Source of the DNA: Sclerotiophoma versabilis
Lineage: Eukaryota; Ascomycota; Dothideomycetes; Pleosporales; Didymellaceae
Reading direction: 5' to 3'
DNA length: 64,000 nt
Assembly: GCA_012274445.1 (NCBI GenBank)
Contig: JAAROD010000081.1
Coordinates: forward strand, 434,001 to 498,000
Made by a program: the position numbers and the translations under genes. Below, in pieces: positions 30,701-44,479 of the stretch; position 1 is the stretch's first letter; every line of letters starts with the position of its first letter. The notes under the pieces were generated by a model, which saw only the letters and a list, made by a program, of their open reading frames with translations, had not been told where the DNA came from and made no database searches.

Positions 30701-33700
30701 ATAAAGTAGCTGTCTTAATTAAGCTTATAAGTAAATACCTATTTAAGTAGTAGAGCTCTAGCCTAGGAGCTTGTTTTATCTATTTCTTTCTAGGTATTTT
30801 TCTTAGTAAGCGTTACAATCTCTTTTATACAGGCCTAGTAGAATAGAGTACCTAGAAGGTAATTAGTAAGCTCTTTCTATATATTAGAAACTAGAGAGAG
30901 CTGGTTATAGTGTACCTACTGCTTATTTTTAGCTAATAGTTTCTCTAACCTTATTACTAAGGCTGTAATAACTGCGTAGATTATAATAAGGTCTCTTTTC
31001 TAGTTTCTATACTTGTTTATATAATTAAATAAGCTTCTAAGTAGCTAAAGGTAACTATCTTACTCTATTAAGCTTATTATAGTATATACCTACTCTGTTA
31101 TCTTCTCTAAGCTTATTACACTCTTAGTTGCGTAGCCTGCAGCTTAATTATATTAGTAGGCTAATAGTTCTATACTAATTAGCGCAGCTTATAGTTAGTT
31201 TACCTACTCTTATTAATTTCTAAGAAGGTATAAGAATAATTAGAGAGTTAGGTCTTCTTATTAGTAGATTATTATAATTCTTATTACCTACTAGGGGGCT
31301 CTCTTCTTTAATAGTAGAGTATACTTTTTATAAGCTTCTAGACAGGTGCTCCTTTATAAGAGCTTCCCTACCTACTACTAGCTGCTTAGGTTCTAGTATT
31401 AGGTTAAGGAAGAGAAGGCCTAGTTCTTAGCGCCCTATGCGGATCTCTATTAGTTTACTAGCTAAGCTAACTAATTATATAGTCTCTACCTTAGGAGCTT
31501 ACTTATTACTAGACTAGCCTTCTACTAATTAAGCTTCTTCTAAGGGCTTACCTCTAAGCTATTATATAGAGAGTAATTTAAGTAATAGATCTTCTCTCTT
31601 AGTAATAGAGAGCTTAATTACTTCTTCTATATCTACTATCTTACTAGGCTTATAGAGAACTTCTACAACCTCTACTACTTCTATAACTAGAAGTATAGTT
31701 AACTTATTAACCTAGTTATAAAAGAGCTTCTTATTAAAGGTTATGTTGTGTATTGTAATTACCTAGTTAAGTTAGAGTACCTATATATAGTATATATTAG
31801 AAGCTTAATAACTAATAAGGTAACTAATATAACCTCTTAGAGTAACTTTAAAGCTCCTTCTATTATAGCTAGCTGCTTATTCTCTATTTAAGAGATATAC
31901 TTAGCAGCTATACGCATATATTCTACTCTAATTAGGTCTTAGATTAGCTATAAGTGCTCTTACCTGCTTAGGTTAGTACTATTAAAAGTACTATATAAAC
32001 TACTAATTAAGCTTCTTATTTAGGCTATATAGCTTATTTAAGTATATAGGACTTATATTATAGAGCTACACAGCAGCTATAATAACCTCTAGCTAGAGCT
32101 TCTTAGGTAGGTTTATACTACTCCTTATTTTTATTAACTTAGTAATTATCTTCTATCTACCTTTCTCTACTGCGCTATTTAGCTTATATATATAGAGAGG
32201 TATATACTTAATATTAATCTCTATATTAAGCGCCTAGTGCTTATATGCAGAGCTCTCTTACTATAGCAGTATAGCTATATTATTATCTTAGCTAATCTTG
32301 CAGATTTTAAGCTTATACTAAGTAGCTACCTAGCTTAAAAAATTAGTAAGGACTTAGAGAATTTTAATTTAAGTCTTTCTCTGTAGTAGGTATATAAAGA
32401 GCTTCCTACTATAGTACTCTTTAATTTAAAGTATCTATAACTTACTTCTATAGCCTAGGGGCATATTAAACAGGTCTTAGCTAATTTGCTAGAAGGGGTA
32501 AGCTAGTTTCTTATACTTTCTTTATAATACTACCTACTTAGCGTAGGTTATTATATAACTTTTATAATTCTTCTAGAGTACTCTAGCTATATATATGCTG
32601 TGCGCGCGCTTTATAAGTACTTATAGAGCTTCTAGGCTAAGGTAGCTAGCTCTAGTATACTAGAGGCGCTTACTTAAGCTATAGGGATAGAAGTTATATA
32701 ATTTTTTTATTATTACTATGTTTAGAAGGCTTATAGGATAGTAAGAAAGAGGTTTATATTTAAGGAAAGTAAGGTTATAAGCACGCTGTAGAGTAGCATA
32801 TATAATACTTATATTAAGGTCTTTAATATATTCTACCTATAGGGTACTATTAAGCTCTAGGTACTATACCCTCTTTTCTAATAATTAAGCTTCTAAGATA
32901 ATATTAATATAGAAACCTTTAACTATAATAATATTCTAAAGGAGTAGGTCTTTAGTATATAGGCTGCGCTTTCTATAAAGAGTATTCTTTAGTAAATAAG
33001 CTCCTTAGCCTACTATAAGAAATACTTAGGTACCTGCCTCTATAGTATTACTAGGATTAGATAGGTAGAAAGACCTAGGTATAAAGCACTTAGCGCTGTT
33101 AACTAGGTGCGTAGCAGCTCTATTATCTAGAATTATACTTTTAGAGAGTAGATAAGTATTAAAATCTATAAGGTTATACACCTCTAGAGTCTCTCTTATT
33201 AGCTAGGTGTTACTAAGAGTACTTATTATCCTTAGGTTAATTAGAGCTGCTTGTACATTGCCTAGAAACTTAACTTATAGTATCCTAGCTACTAGTTAGA
33301 GACCTTCTAAGGCCTAGATTAAGTAGTAAGTTTTTAAGTACTAGCTAAGTTACTTAATTTTCTTCTTAAGGTCTTTAAACTCCCTGTAATTAAGCTTCTA
33401 GAGTATTTACTAATAAGCTTAGTCTCCTAGTTTATATAGAGGTAAAGATAAGCCTATTACTATAGTCTTAAGTGCTTAGTACTATATTAGTTTCTATAAG
33501 TAGGTATAACTCTTAGTCTTATAGAGGTAACTATAGCCTGTTTATTTTAAACTTAAGCTATTAGGCTTCCCTGTAGGAGCTTCTTAGGTATCTAATTAAT
33601 TACTAAAGGTTGTAAATACTTCTAGGTTGTCTTTACCTAACCTAATTATATATTTGTGCATTAAGCTACTAAAAACTCTACTTACTTAGTCTAAATTAAG

Positions 33701-34616
33701 TGTTTTAAGCCCTAGGATAGTATCCTAGATAATCCTTTAGTGTATAGTATAAGCCTATTCTAGAGCAATCCTATGCCCTAACGTATTAAGAAAATCTTAA
33801 ACAGCAAGCTCTCTATTAACTTCTATAAGCTTATAAGACTTAGCTTTTATATATAGGTATAACTACTTCTAGTACTAGTCTTATAGAGTAGCTTATTCTT
33901 ACCTAGCTACTCTAAGGTAGGCTCTATACTCTACTCTAACTTAGTTCTTAGTACTTAGTATAGTAGAAGTAAGCTTCTAGTATAGTGCTTATATAAGTAA
34001 TTGCAGTATAGTCTTATTATTAGTAATAAGCTATACTATTACTAGTAAGATAATTAATAGAGCTACTATAGTATTAACCTAGTTCTATAGTTTCTAAAGA
34101 TGCTCTGCCTTAGTAGCCTACTTACTTATTTATATTTTATATTTTATAAGCTTATAGTTATATACCTTAGAGCTTAATTACGCTTTAGTAGGTTAAGTAG
34201 ACTAGCTATAGATAGCTTATATATATAGGTAGTTATTATAGGTTAAGCTAGTTAATAGATACCTAGCAGCTTCTAGCTCTGTAATTAAGCTAATAGTAGG
34301 CAGCTTAGGGGCTCCTTTATACATACCTAGCGTATTAAGAGTATCTAGGTTAATAAGATTCTATATATTGCGTAGCTTAGCATGCTAGGTAAGCTAAATA
34401 TACTAATTAGGCTAGTTATTTCTAGAGTGTAGCTAGTAGGCACTAGCTAGTATAGCTAATAAAGCTTATAAGCTATATTTAACTAGCTTACCTATTGTTT
34501 AGTTTAGTAGTAGGGTAAAAAAGAGTTTTAATTAGAGTAGTTAAGTATTATCTAATAGGCTTAATTAGCTAAGTATATATAGAGATCTACTACTCTTTAA
34601 AAGCTAGGCTTATAAC

Positions 34617-34908
34617 TATTAATAAGCTTATAGATTAGTACTTAGGTAATTAAATAATTAATTAGTACCTATCTATCTAGATATAATAACTATTTATATA
34701 TAAAGGAAATATTATTAGTTATATAACTCTAGAATTAAGCTTATAGGTAGTAGCAGGTCTACTTAACTATAGTTAGCTTAACTACTAAGCTTTTTAAGGG
34801 TTAGCTATAAGCTTAGGTGTACAGGCTTATACTTTAGGTAATACCTAGCTCTAATATAATAACGCCTTACTTAGCCTAGCAGTAAGCTAGCAGCTTACTT
34901 ATGCAATA
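34617..34908 (-). repeat. 5' LTR of the nested copia
   Basis: This is the 292-bp partner of 27457-27748 and ends TATGCAATA immediately before the GAAGT duplication. The element is in reverse orientation, so this is its transcriptional start side. Confidence 0.88.
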
Positions 34909-34913
34909 GAAGT

Positions 34914-37900
34914 CTATTATAAACTATAGTACCTCTATACTAATTAGCAGTAGTTTATAAGGTATATTAGAGGTTTCTATATATTTTTTAATTCTAGGTA
35001 ACTTAACTACTTAACTAGGTATTTAATACCCTTCTTAGTTCTCTAATATATTATTATTTTTTTAACTTCCTACTTATTATTACTGTTAGCTTAGTAGTAG
35101 AAGTCTTTCTAGATTAGTATTCTTAGGTTAGCAGGTTCTAATAGTAAGATATAGAATACTAGATAGATCTTTATATTCTTAGGTAGCTTAAGTTAGTAGT
35201 TAACTAGGCTAATTTACTTAGAAATAAAAAATAGTCTAACCTTAACCTTATCTAGTTTTTTTATTACTCTCTATATTCTAAGATTTTTTATAAAAAGATA
35301 GACTCTATCTCTCTCTTTTAGCTAAAGTACTGTTTTTTATTTCTAGTTAATATATAAAATAGCTTGTTTCTAAGCTTATATAATATTTTTAAGTAATTTT
35401 TAATATACTTTCTTTAGTCTAACTACTAAAGCTATTACTAATTCTGTCTAAATAGAGTAATTAAGAGATTAAGTAAAGAGATTTAGGTGTCTTCTATAGT
35501 TTGCAAAGAATAGTGTTATACTTATTACTTCTAATAACTTATTATTATATATAATCTATACTATAGGTAATAGTAAAACCTAGTTATCTTATTTCTAGTT
35601 ACTATAGATCTAAAGGTATATTTCTATAGTTTAGTTTATTCTCTTTATTTATTTATCTGTCTACAGATAATAGGCTGTAGATAGCTTTTTCTTAGTACCT
35701 AATATAGTAAGTATTATAGTTTAATAGTTTAATATAAAAAGCTTATTTCTATTACTAATAATTAATTTAGGTATTCTATAGTAGTAAATAATCTAATTAA
35801 TAAATACTATAGCTAGCTGCTGTGTAGTATAGCTGTGTCTAAATAGTATTATTTTAGCATACTTAGTAAATTAGTCTACTATAATAAAGATTAAGTTATA
35901 AGTATATTCTATAATAGGGTTCTTAGAGAGTAGTAGCTGCGTAATAAAATCTATTATAATATTTGTCTATAGTACTATAGGTAGCTCTATTACCTATACT
36001 TCTCTATACTTAGCATGTGTGCTATACTTATTCTATTAGCACTATACGTAGTTTTTAATAAACTTAGTAACCTTATTCTTTATATTAGAAAACTTATAAT
36101 ATTACTTAATAAGTTCTATAGTATAGGTAATACTAGAGTATCTATATAGCGCATTGTTATAATATCTTAAGATAACTTTCTTTTAAAGTTTCTCTAGTAC
36201 TTACTCTAGAATATATTATTCCTGCTAAACTTGCATTACTAAATTAAGCTGCTAAGATAGTCCTAATATTCTATTCTTATTAACTCTAAGAATAGTAAAC
36301 TTATTAATTATCTTTTTACCTATAAGGTTATAGCGTTAACTAAGTATATCTACTTTACTATTTTCCTTTTCTAGTGTAAATAGGATCTTAAACTTATATT
36401 AACTTAGTATTTCTAACTAGCGTACTTACTATTAGTTTAGAACCTTAGTAGTAGTAAAATATACTAAGTTCTTATAATCTATATAAATAGTAAGTTCTAA
36501 GCAGCTTTCTATATATACTTTCTAATATTATAATATATTAATAATAGCTATAAGCTCCTTATTATATATATTATAATATTTCTCTAGTACTATAAACTTT
36601 CTTAAGTAGTAGGTAATTAGGTGCTATTAACTGTCTTATTCTTAAGTAATGTATGCTCCTAATACTAGATCTAAGGTATCTATTTTAAGGCGTATAGGTT
36701 TACTGCTTCTAAATATAATTAGTATAGGAGGCTCTATACATGCTTACTTAAGTAATTAGAAAGTATTATCTTATACTTATTTCTACTTAAAGAGTGTGTT
36801 CTTCTATATAAGTCTTATAAGTAGTAAGGCCTTTATAGAGTAGTCTTTAATAAAGTATTAGTTAAAGTTAATAAACCTAAGAAACTCTTAAATTCTCTTA
36901 ACTATAGTAGGTGTTAGCTAATTCTTTATAACTTAGATTTTCTTTTTACTTATCTTAACTCTATATCTTCCTATAATATAGCTAAGGAACTTAACTTCTT
37001 TCTTATACTATTTATACTTCTTTAGCTTTTGCCTAAGGTCTGCTATTACTAAGTATTCTAATACTTAGTATATATAGACCTTATATTCTTCTAGTATCTT
37101 ACTATATACTAGGATATTATTAAGGTATACTACTACTATAATATCTAGGTATGCTTGCAGCACATTGTTAATTAGTGCCTAATATACTACTAGTGCATTA
37201 GTTAGCCTAAATAGTATAACTATATACTTATAATAACTATAATAGGTTCTAAATACTATCTTTTATTCTTTACCTTTCTTTATACGGATAAGGTTATATA
37301 CTTTATATAAGTTAAGTGTAGTAAAGAACTTTACTCCTAATAACTAGTTCTAGAACTTAGATATATTAGGTAGTAGATAATAATTCTTAATAGTAATATT
37401 ATTTAACTTTTAGTAGTTAATATAAAGTCTTAGCTTACTATCTTTTTTTTAGTATAAATAGAATAGGGAATTCTACTAGGGATTTAGATTTTCTAATAAA
37501 TTCTTTTATAAGGTTCTCTCTAATATACTTATATAATATCTTAAGCTCTTTCTTAGATAACTAGTATATAGGCCTAAAGAGTAGTTCTTTTCTCTTCTTA
37601 AGTTTAATCTTATAATTCTAAGGTTAATGCTTAGGTAGTGCTTTTATAGATAACTCTTCTTTAAATATCTAGATATACTATCTATATATATCTAGTATAC
37701 TAGAAGGTGTACTCTTATTCTTCTTAACTATTATAGAGGGGCTTTCTTTATCTATATAGTTAACTACTCTATCTTAGTATATCTTATATATTAAAGAGAT
37801 ATTATTAATCTTCTTCTTATCTACTAGCTGCAGCGTGCGCTATGTAGGCTTTAATATATTAGTACTATATTTATATTATCTTAATAAAAGTTTTTTCTAT

Positions 37901-38330
37901 ATCTAGTCTATCTCTAGATTATACTTTTATAACTAGAGAAGTTCTAGTATAATATTATGCATAGCCTTTATAAAGACGTCTAGAGTTAATTTCTTATAGT
38001 ACTTCTATATCTCTAGAAGGGCTGCTATTACCTTATATATAATATACAGCTCTTCTAGTATTAATTCTCTATTAGCTACTTAAAGTAAATAGGTGTATTC
38101 CTTTATACGTAGTATAAAACCTACTTAGTATATTACTATCTAGAATATATAGTTTACCTGTGCTCCTAAGTCTAAGAGTGCTAATAATACTACTCTATTT
38201 AACTTAATAGGCAGTCTAATAAGTAAGCTATCTCTAATAGTGTTAAGAGATTGCTTAGCAGAGTACTCTTTTAGCGCTTACCTAAAAAAGTCTCTTTATT
38301 ACTAAATCTATAGATAATCTTACTACCTTT
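34914..38330 (-). pseudogene. RIPed gypsy pol, minus strand
   Basis: The reverse complement follows the intact element's pol from the C-terminal part (34914-35050) back through integrase (about 35300-36250), RNase H and RT (about 36600-37600) to the protease near 38210. TAAAAAA at 38283-38289 is the minus-strand T TTT TTA slip heptamer, still unchanged in its expected place. Stops occur throughout. Confidence 0.88.
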
Positions 38331-40330
38331 ATACAGCTTATAGTTTAGGTTAAGATAATACTGCTAATATAGGTTATAGTAGAAGCTTTTAATAACTAAT
38401 TATATATATATAATTTTTTAATAGTTATCTGTGCCTAGAAAGTGCAGCTTAGAATACTTATTCTAGAGGTGTATTTTGTATATATTATTCTTATAATTAT
38501 ACTATTATTTTCTATATATAGTACTAAGAGTTAAAAACTATTTCTTTTTTAGTTTTTCTAATTTATATATATAATAGGCGTTATGCACATATACTATTTA
38601 TAATAGCTTTCTATAATTTAGATTCTAGTAGTCTAAGGTATACTCTAGTTATAGGTTTAGAAGTAACACTAGCTTCTTATTAAAGTTAGGTTTATTCCTA
38701 CTTTAGTTATTTTTTACTTATTACTTAAGCTTCTATTATATAGTATAATTACTAGCACTAAGTTTATTAAAATTATATTTCTACTAATCCTATTAGGATT
38801 TACTTAGGTTGTTAACCTATTGTTATCCTGTGTAAGTTTAGAGTGCTATTTATTATAGTTTCTTATTAATACTCTTAGTAATCTAATTATAGTTTTCTTA
38901 AAAGGTAGTGTTATTGTCTTAGAATTCTTAATATGCTAATTCTGCTTCTATACGCTTATTAAATTTGCGTATATCTATATTATACTAACTTTCTTTAGTA
39001 TTAGAGGCGTAGATAGTGCCTCTATCTACTTCTTCTCTAGTAGTATTATATAGTTACTAAGATATAGTAGGCAGCTTATACCTATGCACTTTTAGTTCTT
39101 ATTTATATACTTATTCTATCTATATTAATAGTTATCTTATTAGGTCCTATAGATACTTTTGCTGTTTATCTAACTCTTAGTATAGTATAGGTGCTTAGCT
39201 TTAGATATTCTATATATTCTTATTAGATAGTATAATATAATTACTATTAGATCTAGTCTTAGAGTCTTCTATAAGACGTCCTATGTTATTAGTAAGAACC
39301 TTCTATTTATTACTAGCATCTGTATTCTTGTAGGTAAGTATATTAAGTTATTAAACTACCTTGTTTTTTAATTAATAATCCTTAGTATAGTAGCCTTACT
39401 TACTATATCTATAACAGGTTACACTAAACTTGTTCTTTCTATTACTACTCTTGTTTTTCTAGTTCTATTGCAGTTCTAGTCCCTTATTAATATTAGACAG
39501 ATCTATAGCCTTTAGTCTATAGTAACTACTACTAGTGCTGTTATATACGTAGCGTTTAGTATTTAACTAATAGTAGTTATTTTCTTAGTTTCCTTAATTA
39601 AGGTTGTTGCACTATAGGTTACATAGTAGTAGGTGTTATTCTATAGGTGCAATGCGTATTTATAAATTATTTCTAAGTTCCTACTAAAGCTTATAAAGCT
39701 TAATATTAATACTAATAGCTTTATTAACTAGGTTATTAAAGTTATTAGTACTTATAGTAGTACGCATAAGTTCTTCTTTAACCTTAGGCTTTAGTCCCTA
39801 ACAGAATATAGTTATTAATACTATATTATTCTATCTAGTAAACGCAGCTAGCTGCTAGAAGTTAGTAGTATAGTTAGCAGCAGATTATTTCTAATAAATG
39901 TGTTAGATGTTGTAATATGCAATTGCTAGTTTATTTAAGACTCTAAATATAGGTTAAATCTATTCCTTAAACAGGTTAAAGTCTTTAAACTAGAGGATAA
40001 TTATAGTTAAGTCTCTATTAGTATAATAGTATTAAAGAAAGAGTTTAATCTAAGTAAAAGCCTTGTCTTATATAAAGCTAGTAATAAGAGTAACTTATTT
40101 TTCTTTAGTAATGTCTTCTCTCTAAAATATAAAGAAGAGGTTCTACTATATAAGCTAGTTCTCTAGCTTATATTATTTACTGTAATAGAAGTTAGGTTTA
40201 GTAATACTAACTCTAGAGTGTATAGCTAGTACTTATTCTATTTTAATATTATTATTAGATTATTAAGTATAAGAGCTGCTAGAGGTAGCACAGGTTCCTA
40301 AAGTAGTACTTATCTTTAGAGTGTTTAAAG
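38331..40330 (-). pseudogene. RIPed gypsy gag, minus strand
   Basis: The reverse complement parallels the intact gag, for example around the capsid segment encoding FKEQIRRVFGV and QQLA in the intact copy (here about 39850-40000). The zinc-knuckle region is near 39350-39430. The 5' untranslated part abuts the LTR at 40331. Confidence 0.8.
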
Positions 40331-40829
40331 TGTTAAAGTTATACTTTTAAGTAAAGCTTATAAGTACTATTTATATTAGTTCTTAGGAATAAGCGCTAGT
40401 ATAGGAAGGTCTATAAGGATTAAGGTTATTACCTAGTAAAACACTATAATAATAGAAGGTAATAATAAGTAGTATAGAGTAGACTATCTAGCTTAAGAGT
40501 TAGAGTTAAGATTCTAAAGATAAACTTAATTAACTAAGTTAAATATAAACTATAAGAGTTGTGTTCCTACTAACTATATACTTACTAGAAGATAATACTT
40601 ATTAATAAGTAACTAAGGTTAGTCTAATAAAATATATAGTATTACTTATTAATAAGTAATAATATATAATACTTATTAATAAGCAAGTTACGTATATTAT
40701 ACTTATTAATAAGTATATTACGTAACTGTGTAAAGAGAGATTCTTCCTAACTCCGTCCCTAGTTTATAGGTAAGAGCTGTAGTTAGCTACTTAATTACTG
40801 TACTGCTTTATCCGCACAGGATTGTAATA
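40331..40829 (-). repeat. 5' LTR of the minus-strand RIPed gypsy
   Basis: It begins TGTTAAAGTTATAC and ends CAGGATTGTAATA, with palindromes at about 40592-40722. It is slightly less RIPed than its partner at 26402-26900. Confidence 0.9.
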
Positions 40830-40834
40830 AATAG

Positions 40835-41100
40835 ATACTTTAGTATTATTTCTAAGGTTACTAAAAAGTGCTGCCTTAGCTATATTAAACTAGTGCTAGA
40901 AAAGCTAGCTAAATTTATAACAGCTAGTTAATATAGTATTTAGTCTTAGAAACTAGATAAAGTATTAGAAGGAAGGCTACTTAACTATCTAGAAGGACTA
41001 GTTATTATTAATAACTAGCTAGACTAGTTCTCTTTTAAAGGTAGGTATAGAGTAGGGTACTATTAGGTTATTTTTTAGCTACTTAGTGTGCTCTAAGAGA
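40835..41100 (-). pseudogene. hAT transposase remnant, N-terminal side of the core, RIPed
   Basis: On the minus strand, FNIAKAALFSNLRNN then TKVSIILDS leads across the gypsy insertion into 26401 and below (NYLSFLA...). This is the hAT region before the first catalytic Asp (typically ...SIALDxWTS...). The final residues at 40835 join in frame with 26401 once the gypsy and one AATAG are removed. Confidence 0.6.
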
Positions 41101-41899
41101 GGAGGCTAATTATAAATAGAAGCTTTTGTCTTTAAATAGGCCTAACTCTTTAGGTAGTTAAGAAGGTATTTTATACCTATTAATATAACAGCTAGGTACT
41201 AGAGTATATAGCTATAATTAAGGTAATATACGTATAAATAGCTAGTAATAGTATATAAGGCCTTTCTAAATTAAGTCTATACTTAGCCTATATAGGTAGG
41301 TAAATTCTATTATAAATTAATTAATTTAGGGTCTCTACTCTAGGGCCTAGTACTCTACTATATATCCTATTCTACTAATTTAGCTTTACTCTTATTAGTA
41401 GTAGGAAGAACTAGTTATAGTTATTTAAGTAGTAGAATATAGGTCTGTATCCCCTCTTTAACTATTTATAAAGTAACTAGCTTAAAGTTCTTAAGACTAG
41501 TAAGAAGATTAGGTAGAAAAGTAACCTTAGTAGCTTTATAGAGTTCTATTAGTATAATAAAAAACTATAATAAAAGCCTATTATATCTAGAGCGCTAGAC
41601 TATAAAGTAATGTAATATATATTAATAAAAAGGTAGCTACCTAGAATAGCTGTAGCTGCCCCTACAGAGTAGAGGTAATAAAAGATATAATAAAAAGGTA
41701 GAGAAGTCTATAATATACTTATATATATAATAAATAAGTATAATAATAAGAAGTAAGTAGAAAGATATTTAAGACTCTATATACCTATAAATATATCTTA
41801 TATAGGTAAAGAGAGGAAAGAGAGGTAAAGTAGATATTTTAGGTTAGCTAAATTATTTTTATTATACTAGTAAAGGATTAGACTTTATATAAAGTTACT
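41101..41899. other. RIPed DNA, probably host-element sequence upstream of the hAT core
   Basis: No coherent reading was found with confidence. The region is continuous with the hAT remnant on one side and an unidentified coding remnant on the other. Confidence 0.35.
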
Positions 41900-43118
41900 T
41901 TTAATTATAACTATTAGGTAATTAGCTCTAGATAAGCACTAAGCTACTAGTTATTATTACTAGTAAGATCTATAATATTATAATCTAAGAAACCTTTAAA
42001 ATCTATCTCTCTCTTCTTATTATTATCTAAGGTAGTAGCTAATTTCTCTATAAACTGCTTATCTATCTTATACTTATCTAGCTTTAACTAGTAATAAGCC
42101 TCTAGCTTAAGACTATTATTCTTAATTTTCTTCTTATACTTATTACTATTAAAGCCTTTAATAAAAGGCCTATTACTATAAAGCTTAAGTCCTTCTTTAT
42201 TAAAGGTATCTAAGATAGACAGAGGCTCTACTTACCTAGTATAGTTAGTAGATATATATAATAAAAGGCTATAACAACTTACTACTAGTTTATATTAGTA
42301 ACTAGAGCTAGCTTATTAGGTAATAGCTTATTATAGAACTTCTCTTACTCCTCTTTCTTTACTTTACTCTTAAAGCTATTTATATTAAGCTTTTAGAGGC
42401 TATCTATATACTTATAGCAGAGAATCTTTTTATATATACTACTAAGGCTATAGATTTACTAAGCTGCACAGCTAGTACTAGCTTTTAAAGTGCTAGTATC
42501 CTCTAGAGTATTACTAAGCTTGCCTAGGGTAGCCTAATACCTTCTTATATTAATCTTATAGTTAATATTATCCTATCTTTTATAAACAGCTACTAGCTTA
42601 GTTTCTAACTACTTAGCTATAGTAGGTTAGTATAGATCTGTAATAATTAAATATAATAACTAACTACTCTTATTAGTAGAAAAGTATTTCTTAGTAAGGT
42701 CCTTCTCTGCTGCTTAAAGCATAGCCTTCTTTATAACGTCTGTTATAGCTATATAATTTAGTAAGGCCTTAAGTTTTTTTTTTAGCTAATATTTAGTAGT
42801 ATAATTAGTATTTCTAGTACTTTTAATTACTTATTCTTCTTTATTACGCATAGTATTTTAAGTCCTCTATAGTATAGTATAGCTACTATTACTAAGTTAG
42901 CTCTTATATAGCACCTTTATATTTATAGAGTAACTTTTTACTAAGCTATACTAACTATAATTTAAGATAATAAAGCTAACCTTATTATTTCTAAAGGTAA
43001 AGCCCTGCTTTAGTTAGTATATACTGTAATAAAGGTCTATAATATTTATATTAATAAGGTTATTCTACGTCTTAGGCTTAAAGTAGTTAGAAATATACTA
43101 TATAGTGCTAGAAAACAT
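41900..43118 (-). pseudogene. RIPed TE-borne gene of unknown family, minus strand
   Basis: A reading frame of about 400 codons survives on the minus strand if TAG/TAA are taken as former CAG/CAA. It starts near ATG 43116-43118 (MFSSTI) and includes FRNNKVSFIILN, ALLNYIAITDVIKKA, TDLYQPTIAKQLETK, KINIRRYQATLGKLS and KREIDFKGFLDYN. Such long continuity indicates real former coding DNA. It matches no family I can name and is not the hAT core. It could be an accessory gene of the TIR element. Confidence 0.4.
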
Positions 43119-44479
43119 AGACTATAGGTTAACCTCCTTATTCTTAATCTTTTATAGGCTTAATAGGTCTATACTATAGACTATAATAATTATATATAAT
43201 AATATAGTTATATAGTAGTTAGTAGTAGAATAGAGAGAAGCTACTAGTAAGGTAGTATTTATAAGCTAGTCTGTGTACTATTATAAATAGGAACACTAGC
43301 TTACTTACTATAGGCCTTACTCTATATAGGCTATAGCTTAGTTAAATTATACTATATTAGGCTAAAAATAGTATAGTTAGAAAGCGCATAGCTAACTTTA
43401 TATACTAGTAAGTTATTATAGTTTATTATTATAGAATCTACTATAGGTTACGTGCTTTATCTATCTGTGCTAGTAAAAATATAGTAGTTATATACACTAG
43501 CTAGTAAAGTATATATTAGCTATTAATATAAATATTATATAAGAGTATAAATAGAGTTATTTAATAGTGTATATTTAACTTAGTATATTTATATATTATT
43601 ATAGTTTATTATTATAGTTTAAGCTCTATACTATACTATAAATAGTTAGTAGTTTATAATACTAGCTACCTTATATTACTCTACGCCTTAGTATAATACT
43701 ATACTAGGTATAGTAAATACTCTTACCTGCACTAAGTACTTAATACTAACTACTTACTACTTTATATACTATACCTATACTATAATATAGCTTATACTAA
43801 GTAGACTACCTATATAAAGCTACTACTATATAAGCTACTTACTACTAAGGCTACTTATAAGTCTATAGGTAGTAAAACTATACCTAAGCTAAAGCACTAC
43901 TATAAGGCTAGTAGTAAGTTATTATATATATTTATTATATATAAATACTAATACTACTTAGTTATTACTCTATAAGAGATCTAAAAATACTAGTATAGTT
44001 TTAAGCTTCTTATCTATAAGCTGCTATTTACTTATCTAGTTTATAAGCTTCTTACTTAAGTTTAGAACCTTCTTTTAAATAGGTTCTACTATTCTATTTC
44101 TAGCTATGTTAATTATATTTAGGCTACTACTTTAGAGGCTCTATAGAACGTAGTTAAGGCTTTTATTATTAGATATATAGAAGGTATAGAGTTAACCTAA
44201 CGTTATAAACATATACTAATAGTTTTAGACTATAATATTAATATAATCTATACTAAGAGAGTTACTATTTAGTAAAAGGACTTATTCTTAGCTCTATACT
44301 ACTATAAGAAATTTAGTATATAGAGTATATAGATAAGTAGTAAAGAGATACCTAGGTATAATACTATTAAATAAACTATTTAGATATACCTAATTAATAT
44401 TAATACTATAATAACTTTCTATAATAATTAGAGTTTATCTTAAGTATGTTTTTTTAAATTAAGATATAATAACTAAGCT
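43119..44479. other. RIPed DNA, no assignment
   Basis: Stops are frequent in all frames. A plus-strand remnant may lie at about 44050-44450, but I could not identify it. Confidence 0.35.

Larger units (their letters stand above)
27457..34908 (-). mobile_element. Full-length RIPed Ty1/copia retrotransposon nested in the gypsy
   Basis: The two 292-bp LTRs (27457-27748, 34617-34908) are flanked by GAAGT (27452-27456 and 34909-34913), a target inside the gypsy 3' region. The minus strand near 30290-30700 decodes, after allowing for RIP, to a copia-type reverse transcriptase: a segment like QYDVSSAFLN, then ALYGLRDSPILW, then FYVDDILL at about 30289-30319. The gag end is toward 34600, where the sequence just inside the right LTR (GTTATAAGCCTAGC on the minus strand) may be the primer-binding site. 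A C/T-rich tract with trinucleotide runs (28450-28800) is less altered because it has few CpA sites. Confidence 0.88.
26402..40829 (-). mobile_element. Full-length RIPed gypsy retrotransposon, minus strand, split by a nested copia
   Basis: The two 499-bp LTRs (26402-26900, 40331-40829) are flanked by the same 5 bp, AATAG (26397-26401 and 40830-40834). The element reads right to left: 5' LTR, gag, frameshift site, pol, antisense-ORF region, 3' LTR. The copia at 27457-34908 sits in the 3' region; removing it and one GAAGT leaves about 6.97 kb, a normal gypsy length. RIP has placed stops throughout. It belongs to the subfamily with CTTATTAATAAG palindromes in U3. Confidence 0.92.
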
